A stretch of 64,000 nt of DNA from Septoria linicola (lineage: Eukaryota; Ascomycota; Dothideomycetes; Mycosphaerellales; Mycosphaerellaceae). Under the pieces are notes generated by a model. The model had not been told where the DNA came from. It made no database searches and was given only the letters and a program-made list of their open reading frames with translations. The stretch covers positions 2,170,001-2,234,000 of the forward strand of contig CP099418.1 of assembly GCA_024114885.1 (NCBI GenBank). The letters are read 5' to 3'. Positions 45,227-57,303 of this stretch are shown piece after piece; position 1 is the first letter of the stretch; the number at the start of each line of letters is the position of its first letter. A program made the position numbers and the translations under genes.

Positions 45227-47331
45227 ATGCCGTCCTTGTCGCCAACTTTCAGTATTGAAAAGAAGTCATATCACGACGCATCAACGGCCGATCAAGAGGT
45301 GGCCGTCGGGACGGTCATCGAGCGTGACGATGATGAGGTCTTCCGAACAGATGGAGAAGTAAATTTCCGCACAGTTGGATGGCCGTAAGCTGGTCTGAGA
45401 CTCAGAAGATCACGAGCATGAGTTGACATTCTTGCAATAGGAGAGCATCTGTCATATTCTTGAAGATAGTGAGTCTGGGCCCAGCCCGGTTTGAGACACT
45501 CGACCCCTATTGTCCTGACAAATCTGTAGATTTTCGCGACTGGTGTTCTCTCGATCCCTACTGCGATGGTATCGTTGGGCGCTGTGGGCGGAGCGCTAAA
45601 TGTGGTGGGCTGGGGCGCTCTCAAGTTGTGCCGCCTGTTGACCTTAAGTCCTGAATATCACTGACCCCTCGCAGCACCTATACTGCTATAGTGCAAGGTA
45701 GGCTATCATCGCGATGATGAGCATCAAACTGTGCTGACAATTCGCAAGGCGACTTTCGGAACAATCATCGCAAATGTCATTCGATCGCAGACGTGGTATG
45801 CGCCTACAGAATCAGCCTGACGACTTTTGCTAACCTGGACCTTTCGTGACGAAGGCACATGAGGTTGGAGGCCCTTGGCTTCGCGAGATATGTGGCGCGC
45901 TGTTCATCGTCGCGTGAGTGTAGATAGCGTTCAGTCCAGGCAGCATGACATTGTGCTAACATTTCCAGATACGTGTTGTGCTGTGGCTCTGGCATCCTCG
46001 GTGTCTCCATCGGACTGGACGCACTCTCGACACATGCCACATGTACGGTCACCTGGGCATTCGTCGCCACAGTGGCCGTTATTGCGACTGCTTCCGTCAG
46101 GAAATTCCACCAGATCGGCTGGCTCACCTGGGCTGGCTTTGCATCCATCTTTGTCGCTGTCTTCATTGTTGTTGTGGCGGTCACCACACGCGATCGTCCA
46201 GCCGCCGCGCCTCTGACTGGAGAGTACGATCTTGGATATTACGTCTTTCCATCGGAAGTAGCCTTCGTTGCCGGTATGGTCGCGTCTTGTTCGATCTTCG
46301 TGTCATCTGCAGGTGAGTGAGGCAGCTTGGCCGACTTCTGGCTACATGCGACCACTCGGCTGACCAACAGGCACGTCGGCATTCCTACCTGTCATCAGCG
46401 AGATGTGAGTTCAAGATTGACGCAGCTCAACAGATCGTGCACTGACGTGAGACAGGAGAAATCCGCAAGACTACCGTAAGTACGCCCGAGAGCAGAAGCC
46501 CGTCAAGTCGTTGAGACGGTACTGATTTCGGCCTGATGGCATCAGGGAAAGCTGTCTACGTATGCATGGGTCTGGTGACCGCTGCTTACCTGTCATTCTC
46601 CCTCGTGGTCTATCATTGGTGTGGCCAGTGGGTGGCAAGTCCGTCTCTGGGCTCAGGCGGCCAGACCGTCAAAATGATCGGTGAGCCCCACCCATAGAGG
46701 ACTCGCGCGCTTTTTAGAACGCCTTGACTGACCCAAGCCATCAGCATATGGCATAGGTCTTGTAGGCCTGATCGTCAGCGCATGCCTATATCTCCACGTC
46801 GCTGCAAAATATGTCTTCGTCCGGATCCTGCGCGACAGCCGGCATTTGCAGGCAGACACTTGGACTCACTGGTGTAAGTCTGCTGAATGTCTGGCATCAG
46901 TAAGCCTTGCTGACCTTTCTTGTGATTTTTAAGTGACGTGGCTCGGATGCACTATTGGATTAGGTCTCTTGTCCTTTGTCCTGGCTGAGGCAATCCCGAT
47001 ATTCAATTATCTCCTCGCGCTCACGGGCAGCCTATGCTTCGCACCGATAGCAATCTCATTGCCAGGCTGGCTTTGGCTGTACGATCACAAAGATTGGTAC
47101 CAGAGAGCGTCATCGCACAAGCTGGCATATGGATTTCATGCCTTCCTGATACCCCTCGGACTGTTCTTCCTCATTGCTGGTACATATGGAGTGATCGAAC
47201 AGATCATTGCTGCCTACCAGGATGGACTGATCGGTATGATCTCTGTACACGAAGCTGTCTTGTGCCGAGCTGACTTGTATCGATTTTTAGGGAGTGCATT
47301 TTCATGCGCCGATAACTCGGGCTCTACTTGA
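45227..47331 (+). CDS. Mtr-like amino-acid transporter (AAAP family)
   Basis: A 470-residue membrane protein of the amino-acid/auxin permease family, like Neurospora Mtr, importing neutral or aromatic amino acids with protons at the plasma membrane. Blocks seen: FATGVLSIPTAMVSLGAVGG, HSIADVAHEVGGPWLREI, GILGVSIGLDALSTHATCTV and SSAGTSAFLPVISEMRNPQD, with about 11 hydrophobic segments. Thirteen exons were deduced: 45227-45384, 45441-45468, 45530-45624, 45675-45697, 45749-45795, 45855-45913, 45969-46312, 46371-46404, 46456-46475, 46546-46680, 46745-46873, 46934-47233 and 47291-47331. Exons as short as 20, 23 and 28 nt occur. The summed coding length (1413 nt) is in frame, and the joined protein matches the family. 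It is followed closely by the paraoxonase-like gene. Confidence 0.85.
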
Positions 47332-47607
47332 TGCTTTCAGGCGATGAAAGGGAGCGTATTGAGTGTTGCTGCTGCAATGACCTATAGAGTCACGAGGCAC
47401 GTTCTCGCGTGTGTTGTCTCCAGTCCCACACATGGCAGAAGGATCAACAGGGTTAGATCATCGTACCTCCTAGCGCCAAAACTGTTCCTCGGTGGAGATT
47501 CTGCCCCACTCTCGAAGAGCACTCTCCAGGCACGCCATATAAGTTTCAGGCACCGATCTGAGCAGCAAAGTAGAATAGCCGAGACTTTGACATCGGAAGA
47601 CAACATC

Positions 47608-48846
47608 ATGGCGGCAGAAGACTTCAGCAAATATGGTATTGTACTGGCCTTGCTGAGCGCCATCCTGTACCAGCTCGTATTCAAGAACCTGATATGGGTG
47701 ACCATGGGAGTCGGGCGAGAGCTCCAACCGATCTCAGACTTCGCCAACTACAAGTGTCGGAAACTGCAAGATTCCAGATTGCAAGCATGTGAAGACATGT
47801 GGCTTTCTGAAAATACTCGACAACTCTTCCTAGCATGCTCAAAGTCAGCGTCTCGCAAACACTGGATGCCTAATGTTGGACGAGTAAATGCATCTGGCCG
47901 AGGTCTTGATGATGCTATCATTGCAATGGATATCGACAAACGAAAGGGCGACTCTTTCGCGTACCGTGTTCTGAGCACGCCAGGCTTCGCAGGTGTCAAT
48001 GGAATGGGCCAGCTACATCTTGTCGGATTGACTGGACGTGAAAGCGCTAGCAAGATCGAGCTGTTGCTCGTCAACGCTCAGCCTGCTTTTGATGCCAGCA
48101 CAAACAAAGTCCTCGACAGCCCAGACTTTGTCATTGAATCGTTCAAGACAGACAAGAAGCACAAGGCGTCGTCTCTTCAGCATCAGCAGACTCTCCGCCA
48201 TCCTGTTATCACGTCTCCAAACAACGTTGCATTCTCGTCTGCAGTCAGCGACAAGGATGGCTTTTACTTCACCAACGACCATGGCGACGCATCTAGCGGG
48301 TTCCGGCATTCGATTGCGCCCTACATTGGTAACGGCGGCGTAGCATATTGCTCGTCCTCAACCTCCAAGCCAACGTGCCACATTGTAGATGACGGATACC
48401 ACTTTCCGAACGGACTCATATCAGACAAAGACGATCCCAGCATTCTGTTTGTGCCTTCAGCATGGTCAGGAGGAATTTATGTCTTCAAAGCCAATGGCGC
48501 GAACCGACTGGAACGACTTGCATTCATTGACATACCTTATCCAATCGACAATTTGAGTCAGGACAAGAATGGCGATATCTGGGCAGCAGCGTTGCCAAAG
48601 GCATTCGAAACGCTCGGTGCTTTCGACGAGCCACTGACTAGTCTGGCAAGCTCGACGATCTTTCGGATCAAAGAGAAGAAGAACACCGAATCGGGTGCAT
48701 TGGAATATGAGATGGAGAAGGTACTTGAGGATCGTGACAAGGAAGTCTTGCCGGGCGCTACGACTGTCGTTCACGATGTGACGACCGGTAGGCTCTTCTT
48801 GTCAGGAGTCACCAGCCCATTCATAACTGTTTGTGACAGAGTGTAA
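47608..48846 (+). CDS. Paraoxonase/arylesterase-like membrane-anchored protein
   Basis: This 412-residue protein has an N-terminal membrane anchor (~9-32, GIVLALLSAILYQLVF...) and a predicted six-bladed beta-propeller of the SMP-30/paraoxonase type. Motifs resembling the family are SPNNVAFSS, DGFYFTNDHG, YHFPNGL and NGDIWAAALPKAFETL. Family members hydrolyse lactones, aryl esters or organophosphates with calcium; the substrate here is unknown. The ATG at 47608 gives the anchor at the N-terminus. The frame is open further up to an ATG at 47344, only 12 bp after the transporter stop, which would add 88 Ser/Arg-rich residues. That long version is less likely but could carry a mitochondrial leader. 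It has no introns. Confidence 0.75.
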   Translation: MAAEDFSKYGIVLALLSAILYQLVFKNLIWVTMGVGRELQPISDFANYKCRKLQDSRLQACEDMWLSENTRQLFLACSKSASRKHWMPNVGRVNASGRGLDDAIIAMDIDKRKGDSFAYRVLSTPGFAGVNGMGQLHLVGLTGRESASKIELLLVNAQPAFDASTNKVLDSPDFVIESFKTDKKHKASSLQHQQTLRHPVITSPNNVAFSSAVSDKDGFYFTNDHGDASSGFRHSIAPYIGNGGVAYCSSSTSKPTCHIVDDGYHFPNGLISDKDDPSILFVPSAWSGGIYVFKANGANRLERLAFIDIPYPIDNLSQDKNGDIWAAALPKAFETLGAFDEPLTSLASSTIFRIKEKKNTESGALEYEMEKVLEDRDKEVLPGATTVVHDVTTGRLFLSGVTSPFITVCDRV

Positions 48847-48939
48847 GATACGACAGCTTTCGCTCCGGGAATTTGACAGGCAATCGCGCCAGTTGTGCGG
48901 ATGAAAGTGTAACTTCGATCATATAACTACAATAATCAT

Positions 48940-50950
48940 CTAGAAGTCAAACCCTTCTCCCTTCAATTGGTCGAGGTTCATGTCCGGTCCGACCATTGAT
49001 GCCAGATCTCGTCGGTTCATCTGCGTAAATACCCGCCGCAGAGTATCGTAGAGGTTCGTACTCTGATTCTGCTGCAGGACTTGATCCACAGCGTGTTCAT
49101 CAACATCATTACCATGCCCGTCCTTCATCAGCTCCGCAGCTTTAGCCCGCCCTTCTTGTTCCAGGACCCTGTGCATGGAAAGTGCACCGAGGAGGTGGCC
49201 AGCAGCCTCTTCCAGCACTCCCAAGTTAATGCATGACACTCCAAGATTATAGCGTGCTCGCACGAAGTTCGGTCGCAATTCTAGCGCACGGGAATATGCT
49301 TCGATGGCCTCTTCCGAGCGATTGCTGTTGGCGAGTGTGGCGCCCAGACGATTCCAGAGCAAGTGCTCTTCACCTTCGCGTTTCATCGATCCGTGCTGGT
49401 GACTGTTGAGCGCCGCTGTAAAGCAATCGACTGCTTTGTCGTAATCCTCGCTGCCGTAGAACAGTACACCAAGACCGACCTGTACATCGACATCCACATC
49501 ACCACCTTCGGGGTTGAGTTGTGCTGCCTCGAGGAAGTAATTTGTGACCTTCTCGTGAAGCTGGTGACGGTCGGTAAAGCCCATCTCCTCTTCAACATCT
49601 ACACCGCGAGGAGTGACGCCAAGCTGAGGGTATTTAGCGGCCACCCATCGCTCCAGTGTCCTGTATGCAAGAGTGTCATATCCTTCATTAGTGTAGGACA
49701 CAGCAAGTCCCATTAACGCCTCCGGATTGCTTGGATCAAGCTTGATGGCTTGTTCCAGAGCACGGATTGCGGGCGACTCCTTCTCATTCTGCGCTTGCGC
49801 CTGGCCGAGAGCCACCCATGCTTCCACAAACTCATTGTCCTTTTGTACAGCGGCCTCGAACGCTAAGGCTGCAATGCTCAGATTGCCGCCTTCGCGTACA
49901 ATCTTCATTCCTTCTTCGAAAGCATTTGGGACGTCTTTGAAGAGATTGTTCTCCTCGAACATGTACGTGCCGTTTGGTGGACCTGCATTGAAATCACCAA
50001 AATCGCGATAAGCATCGAAGTCGTGTCCCAAGCCATCGAAATCTTTCCACTCATCATACTGATCGCCAAAGTGATTGCCAAGCTCTTCGTCAGCCAACAT
50101 GTCCCTGTTTGCGTTAGTCTCAGCTCTCACACCGTTCATGATGCTCTCAAAGTCCCCCCAGCCTGTCTCTGACCTGCCCATAGGTGAGCAGTCAGACGTG
50201 CTGGACGCATGTGGGATGTTTCACCTACCTGTCTGCTTGATTCAGTTCCCTCTCTATGGCCTCGTTGGCCTCCTGGTCTAGCTGGTCAAGGTCGGCTTCC
50301 TTGTCCTCAGTGGACAGCTCTTCGAATTGCTTCTCCCAATCGGTGTCGCTCAGCTCTTGAACCCGTCCCTTCCCCTTGCCTTCGTACTGTTGTTGTTGCG
50401 GCGGCTGCCACATGGGCGACTGTTGGTACATCATCGGCCGCTGCATGCCACCGCCATACATAGTGTTCATCATCGGCGGCCTGTAGGCTGATTGATATGA
50501 GCTACTTGGGCTGCCCGTCCTCGCCGTCGGAGTCATCTGGCTCTGGCGGAATTGGGCAAAGTCTTGTGGGTTGAAGGCTCCGCCGCCTCTTTGCTGGGCG
50601 AACTCCTCGGGCGAGAATGCTGGTCCCTTCTGAGCAAATTCACCCGCCCAGTTTGCACCACCGCCTCCACCTCCGCCCACTCGGTCCAGGTGCTCCGCCT
50701 CACGCCGCAACTGTTCCATGTGAAAGGCGTCGTTCGGCAGCATCTCGCCCATGTGCGGGCCCTGCTGGGCAAAGTCCTGGAAAGCGGCATCCTCGGGCAG
50801 CTGTTGGCCACTTCGGAATCCGTTGAGCTGCTGTGGTGTGCGAGATGTGAGGCGATCGCGTTGCAACGATGTGTCGGCCGATGTCTGCTTCTGAAATTGG
50901 GACAGAGGATTGGCTCCAGTGCTACATTCGGGGCCTCCGAGAAACGACAT
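48940..50950 (-). CDS. PEX5: Peroxisomal targeting receptor Pex5
   Basis: Pex5 is the soluble receptor for PTS1 (SKL-type) cargo and cycles between cytosol and peroxisome. The 651-residue protein begins MSFLGGPECS, with Cys9 as the conserved monoubiquitination site for recycling. The N-terminal half is disordered and holds WxxxF motifs for Pex13/Pex14 binding (WAGEF and WEKQF). The C-terminal half is a TPR array (~380-600: ALGQAQAQNEKESPAIRALE and related repeats). Exons are 50950-50229 and 50173-48940. The 55-nt intron has a TCTGAC branch site and splits an Arg codon in frame. A second small peroxin-like gene lies about 10 kb away. Confidence 0.95.
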
Positions 50951-51547
50951 GGCGGGCGGGTTGGCAACTGTAATCTGAGGGAGGAGATGTCGCGGTTAAA
51001 CAGAAGCAGGAGCGTGATGCTTTCGAAGGCAGTCACATCCAAGGATTTGGTTTAAGAGAGAGGGAGAGAAGAGGGGTTGTATACAAGGATATAGGAAGCC
51101 GATTGATGGTGAGTTGTGGATTGGACCAGAAAGCATGACATAAAGCTAGGCCGAGGCAGCAAAACCCGCGCCACTTCGGCTTAGAAACACGCTGCCTGTT
51201 TGGGTCTCGTGTCTGTGTTGGAGCATATTGCCGAGTCGAGTCAAGCCTTGCGGCTTCAGCCTGTCCTGTCTGCTGCTATCGTACACACATTTTATACACA
51301 TTGTGAATGGCTTCGCTCGGCCATGCGATACACGCATACACATACCGGCGGCCGTCGATTTCTTCGGGCCCCGCCATCGTGTCTCGTTGGCTCCAATGCG
51401 CATCGCACGAGTTGTGCGCTGCTGTTCAGGTCAAGGCCTGTATCAGCCCTGAAGACTCTTCAATGTAGCAGATTCTCAAAGTCGAAAGACTGGGCACAAC
51501 AGCGTCGTATGACTTGCCCGTACATCCTCCAATGCCCCTACGCTACC
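50951..51547. other. Gap between RRM gene end and PEX5 start
   Basis: This 597-bp region lies upstream of PEX5 and downstream of the RRM gene, both on the minus strand. No gene-like frame was recognised. Confidence 0.45.
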
Positions 51548-52633
51548 TTATGCAGCGGGGGGCGAGTCATTGCTGCTGGCAGAGAAGTCCACGCGTAGCT
51601 GTCTTCCATATACCACCTTCTGACCAAGATGCTCCTTTGCCTTCTCCGCACTTGCGATATCGATGAAATCGGCATGAGCAAAACCGCGAGGTTGTCCGCT
51701 GCGGCGATCGATGGCAACTCTTACGTCGAGCACGTTGCGAATCTCTCTGAACAAATCTGCGCGACACTTGGTCAGCTTAACATCATGCGCATTGACGACA
51801 AGTGTTCACTTACCATTTAAATCACGATCACTCATCTGGTAGGACATGTTTCCAATGAAGAGCGTTTTGCTCGGAGGGTTCTCACGCTTGAAGCCTCGAT
51901 CGCGGTTCCTGGACTCCCGACGGACATGGTATTGAACTGCCAATCGACGTCCCTGGAATACCTTTTGGTCCAACTCTCGGATGGAGCGATCCGCAGCTTC
52001 TTGATCGGCAAACTCGATGTAGCCGAAACCTTTGCTCATGCCCTTAGGGTCCGTCACAATGCGGCTGTTGACCACCTCGCCGAAGCGACCAAATTCAGCC
52101 TCCAGCTGTGCCGTGTTGACCTCGAAGAAGAGATTCCCGACATAGAGGATTTTTGTGGGCTGTCCAGGCGCGCCCGTGTTGTTGGGTGGAAAACGCGGTA
52201 CGCCTGCTGCATTTGCTGCGCGAGAGGCAGTGTTGGACACTGTTTGAGCGACGCTCGACACCGCATCTTTGGCAGCATCTGTTGCATTCCTGGCCTTCTG
52301 CGTTACTTCCTCGGCGACATTGCTGGCAGGTGCCTTGCCGTCTGCTGCATCGGCGACTTCAGGAGTCGCAACGCTTTCCTCCTTGACCTCCTTCTGCTCT
52401 TGTGCGCTTGGTTCTACTGTGACCGTCTCTCCGCCCTGTTTCTCGGCAGGGCTCTCCGTTTGACTGCGCTCTGTTGATTCAGCAAGCCATTGGCGAGACT
52501 GGTGGAACGATCGGTATATCGATGGGCGTGAGATCTCGATGCGTGATGCTGAAGCATTCATCCCAAGCGTGGAGAGCTGGCGAGTCGGCTGGAATTGCAA
52601 AGCGCGCGCGGCGACACGGCGAAGAGCAAACAT
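51548..52633 (-). CDS. Mitochondrial protein with two RRM domains
   Basis: The predicted 342-residue protein has a basic, Arg-rich N-terminus without acidic residues (MFALRRVAARALQFQPTRQL), typical of a mitochondrial presequence. A Glu/Ala-rich segment follows, then two RNA-recognition motifs. RRM1 (~161-235) shows KILYVGNLFF as RNP2 and KGFGYIEF as RNP1. RRM2 (~256-330) shows KTLFIGNMSY and RGFAHADF. Exons are 52633-51814 and 51756-51548, split within RRM2 by a 57-nt intron with a CTGACC branch site. It probably acts on mitochondrial mRNA or tRNA (inference). A TATATA-like element lies near 52730-52740, about 100 bp upstream on the minus strand. Confidence 0.83.
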
Positions 52634-53138
52634 TGTGTGGTGTCGATGCAACAACGCGAGAGTTCGGTGCACGATGTCCTAGGTGTTCTCGTGTTGTTTT
52701 GTTTGGTTTATCACAAGACAGGCCCAACAGATATATAGAGTGGCGGCTGATGAGGTTGATGGTGATGCATGCACAGAAAAATCCACGGATCAGGTCGAGG
52801 GAGGCGGAAGTTCTGCCGCAGCTCCTTCCTAATCAGTCGCACATCAAGATCGTGTCGTCTCCTTTCAATGATGAAGTTCTCAATTTGTCAACAGTTCTGC
52901 AGACTTCACGCCTTGCACACATGAGCTGCCAAGTTCGTCATACTTGTATCTGGAGAACATGGGATAAAGTCGCTGCAGACCAAACGAAGCATGCAATGCC
53001 AGAACATTTACAAAGAGAGTACCGCGCAAGTTGGTAATCTTCGACGATGTTGACCGAAGCAACTCATCATCGCGTGCGCACTCTACGAGCCCTCAACCGT
53101 ACGGCAATACGCGACCCTGATCTTGCTATCTATCTCAG
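52634..53138. other. Gap between MTD1 end and RRM gene start
   Basis: This 505-bp region holds the promoter of the RRM gene and the 3' end of MTD1, both on the minus strand. Nothing else was recognised. Confidence 0.45.
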
Positions 53139-54201
53139 CTATTGCCGATCAACTTGCGGCCTGTTTTGTGCTAGGCGCAGCAGGTTGCGCATCAGTACGA
53201 CGATCGTGACTTTACCAATGGCCGGCACATATATCGAGGCCTTCTCTTTGATATCGGGATCGAAGTTCTAAGTCAGTCAGTCAGGGAAGGCACATGGCAA
53301 TCGAAGTGTTCAGAACTCACCTTCTCACTCGAGAAGTTGATGCACACCGCTCCATCGCGGACGAGATGCGTGGGCACTTTGTACTTCTCTCCTGGAACGC
53401 CGCTAATGACAACATCACTGATCGGCAGACATTGCTCGAGGCCCCAGCCTGCCATTTCACGAGTGTCGTGCTTCTGCTTCTTCAGACCTGAGCCTCTGCT
53501 GAACTGCTGCACGCCAGTCACGTCGACACTGTAGACTTCGGCACCATCGTTCGCAAGCAAAGCAGCAAGTGGTCGGCCAACGACTTCGCTACGATTGATA
53601 ACGGCGATCCGTCTGCCATGCAGGCGTTTGCCATAGTCCAAGATGTTGTTGTAGATCTGCAAGTACTCCAGAATCTTCACGACGGCAAGCGGTGTGCATG
53701 GCAATATAGATTTGCGCGTGTTGTCTGGCGGATCCAAGAAGCGGATGTTCTGATACATGTTGCTGATGAGCTGGGGTGAGAGACCTTCCACGTCTTTGTA
53801 CAGGCTGACTGTCCATTGCAAAGTGCGATCTCGCATGGTATCGAAGACTGGATAGTAGACAATCATGCCATCGACTTGGTCATCCTGGTTGGCATATCGG
53901 ATTTCGTCCTCGAGTGCTTCTCTGTCAACCTTGCGCAGCGTGAAGGTTACACCACTTACATGCCAGTATTAGTGTCAGGTAGTTGTTGCAGCAGTGGCAT
54001 AAGTCCTCACTTTTCTTCACATGTCTTTTTGGTCCAGTTCGCGTACATCTCAGCGGCTGGATCATCATTTGCGAGAAATCCATGCAGACGAGGAGGCTGT
54101 GGCAGTGCTTTAATGCCGCTGGCGACTTCGCTGAGCAAGCTTTTGGCGATCGCGCTCGCCAGCACGACTTTGCAGGAACTAGTCGTGCCTGTGGACGCCA
54201 T
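53139..54201 (-). CDS. MTD1: NAD-dependent methylenetetrahydrofolate dehydrogenase
   Basis: This enzyme oxidises 5,10-methylene-tetrahydrofolate to methenyl-tetrahydrofolate with NAD in the cytosol, feeding purine synthesis. The predicted 317 residues are close to yeast Mtd1 (about 320). Blocks seen are the N-terminal ASAIAKSLLSEV, QDDQVDGMIVYYPVFD, NIRFLDPPDNTRKSILPCTP, and the Rossmann part INRSEVVGRPLAALLANDGA followed by SDVVISGVPG. The C-terminal exon gives IGKVTIVVLMRNLLRL. Exons are 54201-54011, 53954-53321 and 53267-53139. Introns of 56 and 53 nt keep frame, and without the last exon the family C-terminus would be lost. The ATG at 54201 matches the family start. Confidence 0.92.
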
Positions 54202-55461
54202 TTTCTTCGATTGCAAGACCAGAGGAGAGTGTTGTAACTGTTGGTCGTCGTGCCTTGGTTAGTCAGGAATTTGACGTCCAAAGAAAAAATTTGTGGGAAA
54301 AGTCCGTCACAGGCCGAATCTCACTCTTGATGATTTTGGGAGCTCAACACCCTCACTTGATCCTCCTATTTTGGATGTCCACATGACTATCGTCGCATGG
54401 AAGAGCTGTCACGTTAAAGAGAGCTGTTCGGTCTCGAGATAATACTCTACGTTGTGCACCATCATCAACGCGCGCGTTCGCTGGTATTGGCTGCGCCAGC
54501 ACATGGTCAAGGTACGTCCACATATGACATTGCTGCAAATCGCCGTGGTAGCTGCCACACCTCGCGTAAGCTGTATCGTTGTGTAGCATCCCTCCCAGTC
54601 AACCACGACCAGTGCAATACACTAGTGCAGAGCCATCGCGGTCAGCAGTGGAAAGAATGCAGGCTGATCTGCGTGGCCGGGAACGGAGAAGAGTCCATCG
54701 AGAAGAGGTACACATCTCAGCAAGTCGCCGTAGCGAAGCCGCGGTCATGAAATCGTATTTCATGTTGTAGATGAAGAGGAAAGAGAAGACTATGCGTTGC
54801 GGATGTCGAGGATATGCCACCGTGCTCAAATTTGTGCAACTGGTATGAGCGGTACTCGCTTCCATTTTCGGTTCTCTCTCCACGACGTTTCTCGCCTTGG
54901 AGTGCGGTCCATGTGACAGCAAAAGTACACAATTGATGAGGAATTACTCAAGACCGAGAACGATGCGTCGGACGACCGCCGACTCTCAGAATCTGCTGCC
55001 CGAGAGAAGGACATTACCAGAAAGGCGTCTCTCAATGTGGCAGCTGAATACGATCGCACGAAGCCGCCAGGCCGCTGACTACTGAAAACAACATCAGGAC
55101 ATCACTCAATGACAGCCTGCAGGCAGAGCTCACTTGCCATCTGCATTGTGTAATACACATTGTGTCAGCATCATATTGCCTCATACTCTGAATTGCTCGG
55201 GACGGAGTGGCGTGAACTCAGGCCGTATCTTCACATACGAAAGCATGCCCGAACACAACGAAAACGGCGTGTAGGAAGCATACGGCTTGTCACTTCATGT
55301 GAGACTGCTTATATAGCGCCAATGCGGCATGTGCTTGGCGATGCTGTAATAGCCGCAATATCAGCCCATGGCAGAATATGCTATAGCATTTGACCAGCCC
55401 AGATCATATTTTGCCAGCAACGGAACTCGTGATCACTTCTACAGTCAACGGCTTCACAACA
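54202..55461. other. Divergent region between MTD1 and the MFS gene
   Basis: This 1.26-kb region has no recognisable gene. A TATA-like TTATATAG lies at 55309-55316, about 150 bp before the MFS start. Open frames such as 54454-54750 look random. Confidence 0.45.
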
Positions 55462-57303
55462 ATGGCCATGGATCCAACGATCGATAAAACACCTCGCGGT
55501 TCGAGTCCCGACAGCCTCGGAGCAGTGGACGATGGCGACAGCGAAAAGGACCGTATCGAGAGACTCGGTTGTCAACGGCCACCTCAGCTTGCTTCTTTGT
55601 GGCAAGAGATTGGATTCGTCTTCTCGATTACAGTATCACAGCTGTCGAGCGAATACTTTGTTTCTGGCTTCACGATCCTTCTCCCTACCATCGCAAACGC
55701 CCTTGACATAGCGGCGTCATCTCAGACTTGGCCAGCAAGCGTCTTCTCGCTTGTAATCGCTTCCTTTTTGCTGCCCTTTGGTCGCTTGGGAGACATTCAT
55801 GGATGTTATCCGGTCTATATCGGCGGCTGTGCGTGGTATTGTGTCTGGAGCCTGATCGCTGGGTTCTCGAAAGATGAAGTGATGCTAAACATATGTCGCG
55901 CAATACAAGGCCTTGGCCCAGCCGCATACTTGCCAGCTGGCCTGCAGCTTCTCGGCAGCATGTATCGTCCCGGCCCAAGGAAGAATCTCATCTCCGCTGG
56001 TAAGTATACCCTCGAGCAGAAGCGTAAGCAAACATCTGAGGCACGACTAACGTCGGGTCTTTGGCGTAAGTATACGGAGCGATGGCGCCTTTAGGTTTCT
56101 TCGGTGAGCATAATACCTCCTGTCTAGATCAAGGTCTGGTATGCAATATGGAAATACTAACATGTACCTAGTTGGACTATTTTTCGCTGGAGTCTCTGGC
56201 GAATTCGCGACATGGCGATGGTACTTCTGGATTGGTGCCATTCTCGTTTTCATCGTGACCATAACGTCTTGCTTCTGCATTCCTTCAGATATGGACGTAC
56301 ACCAAGGCAGCGGCACGAAGATGGACTGGCTTGGAAGTGTCTCCATCATTAGTGGACTCGTACTTGTTGTTTTCGCGATTACCAGCAGTAGCCACGAGGG
56401 CTGGACAGAGCCATACATCCTCGTTACGTTCCTCCTTGGAGTGGCGGCACTCGCAACCGCGTTTTGGCTAGAAGGCTGGATCGTGGCGCAGCCACTACTA
56501 GCGTTCGATGTCTTCACCAAGAAGCATGTGCGTCCGTTCATGGTCGGGCTGCTATTTGCATACAGTACACTTGGGATCTACTTATTATACGCAAGTCTCT
56601 TTCGCATGAATGTCCTGGGCGCAGGCCCTATGCAGCTTGTTGCATGGTATACACCAACGGCGATCGTGGGCGTCGCGCTTGCAGTCGTTGGAGGAGCAAT
56701 TCTTCACATTGTGCCGCCGCTGATGCTGCTTATCGTTACCGGACTGGCGATCATCATTGAGTCAGTGCTGCTGGCAATGGCTCCTGCGGACGCCGGCTAT
56801 TGGCAATGGATGTAAGAAACTCTGCGGGGATAACTCCTGTGTTCGGGACAAAGTGCTGACTTGTGTCATGAATTTTCAGATTCATTCCAATGATTATGTC
56901 CACCTTGGCAGTCGATATTGTCTTGTAAGGCGCCACGAGCTGAGGGTTCCCATTCCTTGCCAATGAACAGAGACTGATCTATGCGCGCTTTAGTACTGTG
57001 TCGAACGTGTTTTTCACAAGCGCCATGCCTGCAAGACAACAAGGCCTGGCAGGCTCTATTGCAAGTGTACTTCTGCATCTCGGCATGGCAATCTTGCTTG
57101 GGTTCGCTGAACTTGTTGCGACTGAAACGGCATACCAAGGCTTAAAGGCTAGCTACCAAAACGTTTTCTGGTACAATTTGGCCCGTGGAGCAACCTGTTT
57201 GGTCGTTTTCGTGGCATTTGTAAGAATTCCTCGACAGAAGAGCGATCTCACAGCGGACGAGAAGGCGCAGAGGCAAAGCGAAATATCCTCTGAGACTCGC
57301 TGA
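55462..57303 (+). CDS. MFS transporter, DHA2 type
   Basis: A 521-residue major-facilitator protein of the 14-helix DHA2 drug:proton antiporter type, closest in feel to yeast YOR378W/Atr1-like transporters. Visible motifs: GFTILLPTIANALDI (TM1-2), GRLGDIHG (motif A), RAIQGLGPAAYLP (motif C) and GLFFAGVSGEFATWRWYFWI. The N-terminal ~45 residues are hydrophilic. Exons are 55462-55999, 56071-56103, 56172-56811, 56880-56924 and 56994-57303; exons 2 and 4 have 33 and 45 nt. Introns are 68-71 nt and every join restores the family sequence. The real substrate is unknown; drugs, boron, ammonium and amino acids have all been reported for relatives. It lies upstream of the SREBP gene on the same strand, and co-regulation is possible but unproven. 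Confidence 0.85.

Noticed and set aside
55498..55510. GGTTCGAGTCCC, a tRNA B-box-like sequence
   Set aside because: No matching A box or acceptor stem nearby, and it lies in the coding N-terminus of the MFS gene.
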